Source: Limivivens faecihominis (GTDB lineage: Bacteria; Bacillota; Clostridia; Lachnospirales; Lachnospiraceae). From it: a DNA stretch of 64,000 nucleotides. Made by a program: the position numbers and the translations under genes. The DNA lies in assembly GCF_020686945.1 (NCBI RefSeq), contig NZ_JAJEPR010000015.1, positions 19,651 to 83,650 on the forward strand, given 5' to 3'. Of the stretch, positions 59,961 to 64,000 are shown piece after piece (position 1 is the first letter of the stretch; every line of letters starts with the position of its first letter). The notes beneath the pieces are model-generated. The model was given only the letters and a program-made list of their open reading frames with translations, had not been told where the DNA came from and made no database searches.

Positions 59961-60236
59961 ATGACACAGGAAGCATTAGGAATGGTAGAAACCAGAGGAC
60001 TCGTAGCAGCAATCGAGGCTTCTGACCAGATGGTAAAAGCAGCAGATGTAACTCTGATCGGTACTGAGAAGATCGGTTCCGGACTGGTAACTGTTATGGT
60101 ACGCGGCGATGTTGGAGCTGTTAAGGCTGCTACAGAGGTTGGCGGAGCAGCAGCTTCCAGACTGGGCGAACTCGTAGCTGTACATGTAATCCCGAGACCG
60201 CACAACGATGTGCAGAAAATTCTGCCGACCATCTAA
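59961..60236 (+). CDS. BMC-H shell protein, PduA/PduJ-like
   Basis: A 91-residue canonical hexameric shell protein: [20 protein letters not shown], pore loop [19 protein letters not shown], ending [14 protein letters not shown]. Strong RBS AAGGAGG. Very similar to the protein at 60619, so the two are recent paralogues and the likely bulk facets. Confidence 0.95.
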   Translation: MTQEALGMVETRGLVAAIEASDQMVKAADVTLIGTEKIGSGLVTVMVRGDVGAVKAATEVGGAAASRLGELVAVHVIPRPHNDVQKILPTI

Positions 60237-60278
60237 TCGCGGAAACTCTAAAATCCAGTAAAGGAAAAGGAAGCACAT

Positions 60279-60590
60279 ATGAAAGCGATTGGATTAGTTG
60301 AGCTGCCTAACTGCACGGATGCCATTCAGGCGCTGGATGTTATGCTGAAGACAGCAGATGTTCAGTTCCTCACCTGGGAGAAGAAGTTAGGCGGAAGGTT
60401 GGTAACGCTCATCGTCCAGGGGAATGTTGCCGCGGTGACAGAAGCAGTGGAAGCTGCAAAACACAGAGCCGTCGGACGCGTGGTGGCTTCCACAGTGATT
60501 GCAAATCCGCACGAAGAAACTTGGAAGTTGATAGAGGTCAGCAGAAGAAAGTATCCGTATCTGCGGGACCTTAACGATACTTCTGTCTGA
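60279..60590 (+). CDS. BMC-H shell protein with short C-terminal extension
   Basis: A 103-residue BMC-domain protein. It starts [23 protein letters not shown]; the pore region is [16 protein letters not shown] rather than the Lys-Ile-Gly-Ser-Gly of its neighbours; the C-terminus extends to [17 protein letters not shown]. The changed pore suggests different permeability or a contact function. Confidence 0.9.
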   Translation: MKAIGLVELPNCTDAIQALDVMLKTADVQFLTWEKKLGGRLVTLIVQGNVAAVTEAVEAAKHRAVGRVVASTVIANPHEETWKLIEVSRRKYPYLRDLNDTSV

Positions 60591-60618
60591 CAGACAGGGG
60601 TTAAAGGAGGAAATAAGA

Positions 60619-60894
60619 ATGGAACTTCAGGCATTAGGTATGATCGAAACGAGAGGACTGGTAGCTTCTATCGAGGCTGCCGACGCTATGCTGAAAGCCG
60701 CTAACGTTGTTCTGGTTGGTACTGAGAAGATCGGTTCCGGACTGGTAAGCGTTATGGTTCGCGGTGATGTTGGAGCTGTCAAGGCTGCTGTTGAGGCAGG
60801 AAGCGCAGCTGCAGAGAAGCTTGGTGAGATCATCGCAGTTCATGTAATTCCGAGACCGCACAGTGATGTGGAAAAGATTCTGCCGCAGGCATAA
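60619..60894 (+). CDS. BMC-H shell protein, PduA/PduJ-like (second copy)
   Basis: A 91-residue paralogue of the protein at 59961: [65 protein letters not shown] hairpin with a T-run follows at once. Confidence 0.95.
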   Translation: MELQALGMIETRGLVASIEAADAMLKAANVVLVGTEKIGSGLVSVMVRGDVGAVKAAVEAGSAAAEKLGEIIAVHVIPRPHSDVEKILPQA

Positions 60895-60902
60895 GATGAA
60901 AT

Positions 60903-60949
60903 AAAGGGTGCCGCAGGAGTGCAATAAGTCTCTAGGGCGGCGCCCTTTT
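60903..60949 (+). terminator. Intra-operon partial terminator between shell genes and pduL
   Basis: AAAGGG-T-GCCGC pairs with GCGGC-G-CCCTTT (one wobble) over 12 bases, followed by TTTT. It would lower transcription of the genes downstream of the shell proteins. Confidence 0.7.
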
Positions 60950-60997
60950 CTGCTTATGTATAACAGCAGCGGAAAACTTCGGAGAAAGGAACAGATT

Positions 60998-61642
60998 ATG
61001 CAGGAACAAGAGTTAGTAAATGCAATAGCGAAGCTGGTTGTGGAACAGCTGAAAAATGTAGATGTCTGCGATCCGAAAGACCGGATTCCGGTGGGCATTT
61101 CCGCAAGACATGTACATCTTTCCCAGGCAGATCTTGAGACCCTGTTCGGAAAAGGCTATGAACTGCATAAAAAGAAAGATCTTATGGGCGGGCAGTATGC
61201 GGCGCAGGAGTGTGTGACCATCATTGGAACAAAGCTCCGTGCCATCGAGAATGTCCGTGTTCTGGGACCGGTTCGGAAACAGACACAGGTGGAGGTTTCT
61301 GCGACGGATGCAGTGAGACTGGGAGTGAAAGCTCCGGTTCGTCTGTCCGGCGATTTGGCAGGTTCCGCACCGGTGACTCTGGTGGGACCGAAAGGCGCCA
61401 TCTATCTGAAAGAGGGATGTATCGTGGCAAAACGCCATATCCATATGTCTCCGGAAGATGCAGCACGTTTTGGCGTAGTGGACAAACAGGTAGTAAAGGT
61501 TCGTTTTGAGAGCGGAAGAGGCGGTACGCTGGAAGATGTGCCGGTCCGTGTGGATCCTTCTTTTGATCTGGAGATGCACATCGATACTGATGAGGCAAAC
61601 GGCTTGGGCATCGCCAAGGATATGGGCTATCTGATCAAATAG
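60998..61642 (+). CDS. pduL: Phosphate propanoyltransferase PduL
   Basis: Converts acyl-CoA to acyl phosphate, recycling CoA inside the compartment; 214 residues with the usual PduL length. An N-terminal targeting-like helix (EQELVNAIAKLVVEQLKN) precedes two beta-barrel repeats. Zinc-binding His residues in VGISARHVHLSQ and AKRHIHMSPEDA are present. I use the ATG at 60998 (GGAGAAAGGA upstream); the frame extends 30 codons back through the hairpin but that part is not PduL. Confidence 0.95.
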   Translation: MQEQELVNAIAKLVVEQLKNVDVCDPKDRIPVGISARHVHLSQADLETLFGKGYELHKKKDLMGGQYAAQECVTIIGTKLRAIENVRVLGPVRKQTQVEVSATDAVRLGVKAPVRLSGDLAGSAPVTLVGPKGAIYLKEGCIVAKRHIHMSPEDAARFGVVDKQVVKVRFESGRGGTLEDVPVRVDPSFDLEMHIDTDEANGLGIAKDMGYLIK

Positions 61643-61678
61643 CAGAAAAAGGGGACTTAGGAAGGACTTGATACAAAG

Positions 61679-61957
61679 ATGATTATTGGCAAAGTTGTTG
61701 GAACCGTGATTTGTACGAGAAAGAACAGCAGTCTTGTGGGCAGCAAATTTCTGATCGTTGATCCCATGGAAAAAATGGAGATTGACGGCTGTGACCGGAT
61801 CGTGGCTGTGGACGATGTGGGAGCCGGTATCGGCGAACTGGTCCTGGTGGCTACGGGCAGTGCGGCAAGACTTGGCTGCGGCGATCCGAATTCCCCGGTG
61901 GATGCATGTATTGTTGGTATCGTTGATGACCCGCAGAAAATAGTCATTGTGGAATAA
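61679..61957 (+). CDS. BMC-P vertex protein (EutN/CcmL family)
   Basis: A 92-residue pentameric vertex protein closing the shell corners. MIIGKVVGTVICTRKNSSLVGSKFL at the N-terminus, VAVDDVGAGIGELVLVATGSAAR in the middle and DACIVGIVDD near the end are diagnostic. Confidence 0.95.
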   Translation: MIIGKVVGTVICTRKNSSLVGSKFLIVDPMEKMEIDGCDRIVAVDDVGAGIGELVLVATGSAARLGCGDPNSPVDACIVGIVDDPQKIVIVE

Positions 61958-61979
61958 AAGACAGGTTGGAGTAGTGGAC

Positions 61980-63308
61980 ATGGTTAGTATGTTAGATTTA
62001 AAAAACGCTTTATTTGAGGGCGGTGTCGTAGGTGCCGGTGGAGCTGGTTTTCCCACCCATGCAAAGCTTTCTGACCAGGCAGATACAGTGATTCTGAACT
62101 GTGCAGAGTGTGAGCCGCTGATCAAGGTTGACCGTCAGCTGATGGTAGACTATATCAATGAGATCCTTTCCGGTATGCAGATGATGGTGGAAGCCATGGG
62201 AGCAAAGGAAGGAATCATTGCGGTTAAGAAATCCTACACAGCCTCAATCGAAGCAGTAAAGAGCAATATTGGAAATTACAAGAATCTCCGTCTTCACATT
62301 TTACCGGACATTTATCCGGCAGGAGACGAGGTGGTTCTGATTTATGAGACTACCGGACGGATCGTTCCCCAGGGTAAGATCCCCATTCTGGTAGGCTGTG
62401 TCGTTTGTAACGTTGAGACCGTTCTGAACATTTATCAGAAAGTTACCAGCGACACCAATGTGGTAAATAAATTTGTGACTGTGGCAGGTCTGGTTAAGAA
62501 ACCGGTAACGGTGAAAGTTCCTGTCGGCGTCACCGTAAAAGAACTCATCGACATGGCAGGCGGAGTTTCCACAGAAGAGTATGTACCTCTGATGGGAGGC
62601 CCCATGACCGGACGGATCTGCGGCCTGAATGATGTTGTTACCAAGACGACAAAGGCGCTTCTGATCCTGCCTCCGAACTGTCTGCCTATCCGCAAACGCC
62701 AGAGTTCTCCGAAAATGGATATCCGGAATGCCATGAGCGTATGTTCTCAGTGCTCCATGTGTACGAGTCTCTGTCCCAGAAACCTTCTCGGACAGTCCAT
62801 CGCACCGAATGTATTTATGAGAGCCATCGCCAACGGACTTACCTATGATGTGGAACCGTTTTTGAACTCCTTCTTCTGCTGCTCCTGCGGCCTCTGCGAG
62901 ATGTATTCCTGCCATCAGGGCCTGTCTCCCAGAAGACTTCTGGATCAGTACAAAGGAGCGCTCCGTGCGAAAGGTGTCCGGGTTCCGGACAAACCGGGAA
63001 AAGGTGTGGCAGATCCCATGCGTGATGAGCGCCGGGTTCCGGAGCATCGCCTGATTACGCGTCTGGGTCTGGCAGGTTTTGATGTTCCCGCACCCATGAC
63101 AGAGATCACTTCCGTAAAAGAAGTCAAGCTCATGCTCCGTCAGAACATCGGAGCTCCCTGTGTTCCCTCTGTAAAAGTAGGAGATACAGTCAGTGTAGGA
63201 CAGAAGATCGCAGCCCCGCCTGAGGGTGCTCTGGGAACCTGCCTGCACGCAAGTATTGCCGGAACGGTTACTGCGGTAACGGACAATTTCGTGAGTATTA
63301 AAGCATAA
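61980..63308 (+). CDS. PduS/RnfC-like electron-transfer protein
   Basis: A 442-residue flavin/iron-sulfur protein thought to shuttle electrons across the shell or to cofactors. N-terminal GGVVGAGGAGFPTHAKL and NCAECEPLIKVDRQL (RnfC-type NADH/FMN region), SLBB domain at about 165-215, two 4Fe-4S motifs (CSQCSMCTSLCP and CSCGLCEMYSC), and a C-terminal barrel-sandwich region (VKVGDTVSVGQKIAAPPEG). I take the ATG at 61980 (GGAG eight bases before); the frame runs back into eutN. Without a cobalamin diol dehydratase, its role here is probably NADH recycling. Confidence 0.92.
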   Translation: MVSMLDLKNALFEGGVVGAGGAGFPTHAKLSDQADTVILNCAECEPLIKVDRQLMVDYINEILSGMQMMVEAMGAKEGIIAVKKSYTASIEAVKSNIGNYKNLRLHILPDIYPAGDEVVLIYETTGRIVPQGKIPILVGCVVCNVETVLNIYQKVTSDTNVVNKFVTVAGLVKKPVTVKVPVGVTVKELIDMAGGVSTEEYVPLMGGPMTGRICGLNDVVTKTTKALLILPPNCLPIRKRQSSPKMDIRNAMSVCSQCSMCTSLCPRNLLGQSIAPNVFMRAIANGLTYDVEPFLNSFFCCSCGLCEMYSCHQGLSPRRLLDQYKGALRAKGVRVPDKPGKGVADPMRDERRVPEHRLITRLGLAGFDVPAPMTEITSVKEVKLMLRQNIGAPCVPSVKVGDTVSVGQKIAAPPEGALGTCLHASIAGTVTAVTDNFVSIKA

Positions 63309-63323
63309 TGGAGATGAAAAACG

Positions 63324-63869
63324 ATGAAAGCAATAGGAATGGTAGAATATAAGACAGTCTCCTCTGGTATCAAAGCGGCTGATCTTATTGTAAAAACAGC
63401 AGAGGTTGAGCTTCTGGAAGCTCAGACAGTATGCCCCGGTAAGTTCATTATCCTCTTTACCGGTGATTTAAGTGCAATCAGAGTCTCCGTTGATGCGGCA
63501 GTCAAAACCTATCCGGAAAGCCTGATTGACAGCTTTGTCCTGGGTAATCCCCACGAGTCCCTGTACCGTGCCCTGCACTGTACGGCAGAAGTGGATACGA
63601 TCCAGGCCCTCGGCGTAATCGAAACCTTCACAGGAGCGTCTGCCATCGTGGCAGCCGATCATGCAGCCAAGACCGCGGAGGTAACGGTATTTGAAGTCCG
63701 TCTCTGCCGTGGTATGTGCGGAAAATCCTATGTGCTTCTGACCGGCAGCGTAGCTGCAGTGACAGAGGCAGTGGAATCCTCCGTGGCACACCTCAAGGAA
63801 GAGGGTACGATGCTGGATTACGCGGTAATCCCGAGTCCGTCGAAGGATTTTGTGAAGACGTTGATTTAA
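63324..63869 (+). CDS. BMC-T tandem shell protein, PduT-like
   Basis: A 181-residue protein with two BMC domains: MKAIGMVEYKTVSSGIKAADLIV (first) and ALGVIETFTGASAIVAADHAAK (second). Trimeric shell tile. The central region CRGMCGKSYVLL contains Cys residues; PduT-type trimers bind a 4Fe-4S cluster at the pore through a Cys, so this may pair with the PduS-like protein encoded just upstream. Confidence 0.93.
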   Translation: MKAIGMVEYKTVSSGIKAADLIVKTAEVELLEAQTVCPGKFIILFTGDLSAIRVSVDAAVKTYPESLIDSFVLGNPHESLYRALHCTAEVDTIQALGVIETFTGASAIVAADHAAKTAEVTVFEVRLCRGMCGKSYVLLTGSVAAVTEAVESSVAHLKEEGTMLDYAVIPSPSKDFVKTLI

Positions 63870-63893
63870 TGTTTTTGTGAAAAAGATATGGGA

Positions 63894-63930
63894 AAAAGGA
63901 ATGGGTGAGGAAGACCTGTTCCTTTTTTTT
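63894..63930 (+). terminator. Terminator at the end of the visible microcompartment operon
   Basis: AAAAAGGAA/TTCCTTTTT stem with inner GGT/ACC and a T7 run, 25 bases after the BMC-T stop. Confidence 0.8.
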
Positions 63931-63963
63931 ATACTTTGGAAAGCCTACGAAAACTAAATTCGA

Positions 63964-63997
63964 GGGGGCGGCTCGGAGTCGCGAGCCCGCCGCCCCC
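63964..63997. repeat. GC-rich palindrome at the window edge
   Basis: GGGGGCGGC and GCCGCCCCC are perfect 9-base arms; an alternative inner stem GGCTC/GAGCC exists. It is much richer in GC than the surroundings. The window ends 3 bases later, so its context is unseen. Confidence 0.55.
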
Positions 63998-64000
63998 AGA

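Noticed and set aside
1..64000. CRISPR arrays, tRNA/rRNA genes, insertion sequences and prophage
   Set aside because: I saw no regularly spaced repeats, no tRNA-like cloverleaf with conserved arms, no rRNA sequence, and no transposase, integrase or phage gene.

Overview
The window looks like chromosomal DNA from a Gram-positive anaerobe of the Lachnospiraceae (Clostridia), probably a gut species. The evidence is the mid-range GC, A/G-rich ribosome binding sites, a diaminopimelate dehydrogenase, a DUF5685 gene beside a DnaJ-like gene, a SpoIID-like peptidoglycan-binding protein, BlaI/M56-type regulation, and a microcompartment locus whose gene order matches the fucose/rhamnose compartment of Clostridium phytofermentans as I recall it. 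The genus cannot be fixed from sequence alone. I see no rRNA, tRNA, prophage, insertion sequence or CRISPR array.

Layout. 1-5.6 kb: the 3' part of pnp, an HD-GYP gene overlapping hisS, then a lipoprotein and a DUF1294 protein on the minus strand. 5.7-12.4 kb: a four-gene MacAB-like export operon (adaptor, ATPase, very large second adaptor, permease). 12.4-17.9 kb: rpsB-tsf, then two tandem aconitase-family small/large subunit pairs. 17.9-20.9 kb: a BlaI/BlaR1-like sensor-repressor module beside a membrane-anchored extracellular protein that shares a C-terminal domain with the sensor. 20.9-25.2 kb (minus): aspS, an MscS-type channel and an M42 peptidase. 25.3-30.5 kb: DUF5685, a Cys-tailed DnaJ-like protein, ddh, rhaA and an AraC regulator. 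30.5-37.9 kb: an MMPL transporter under a TetR-type operator pair, a homocysteine methyltransferase-like gene, a glycosidase-like gene, a DtxR/MntR regulator, a His-rich CsoR-like regulator and a tandem HD-GYP protein. 37.9-45.8 kb: topB, then the pyrH-frr-uppS-cdsA-dxr-rseP run and a DUF308 protein. 45.8-49 kb: a kinase-like gene, a panE remnant, the SpoIID-like protein and mscL. 49-54 kb: carAB and moaC. 54-55.7 kb: an ABC-F ATPase. 56-63.9 kb: the microcompartment operon.

How the parts fit. rhaA plus the AraC regulator could feed the microcompartment. L-rhamnose would become rhamnulose, then (with a kinase not in this window) rhamnulose-1-phosphate, which the class II aldolase would cleave to DHAP and L-lactaldehyde. 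The compartment carries an aldehyde dehydrogenase, a zinc alcohol dehydrogenase, PduL and a PduS-like electron carrier, packed by amphipathic peptides inside a shell of four BMC-H, one BMC-T and one BMC-P protein. No glycyl-radical diol dehydratase or activase is visible; they may lie beyond 64 kb.

The observations I find most novel are four. (1) A three-hairpin leader structure occurs twice, upstream of mscL and of the M42 peptidase, with compensatory base changes. (2) A secreted target protein and its putative BlaR1-like sensor share a domain, under paired BlaI operators. (3) A giant membrane-fusion protein carries two copies of an unrecognised domain set in Pro/Thr/Glu repeats. (4) The BMC locus has an intra-operon hairpin and a Cys-rich linker in its aldolase.
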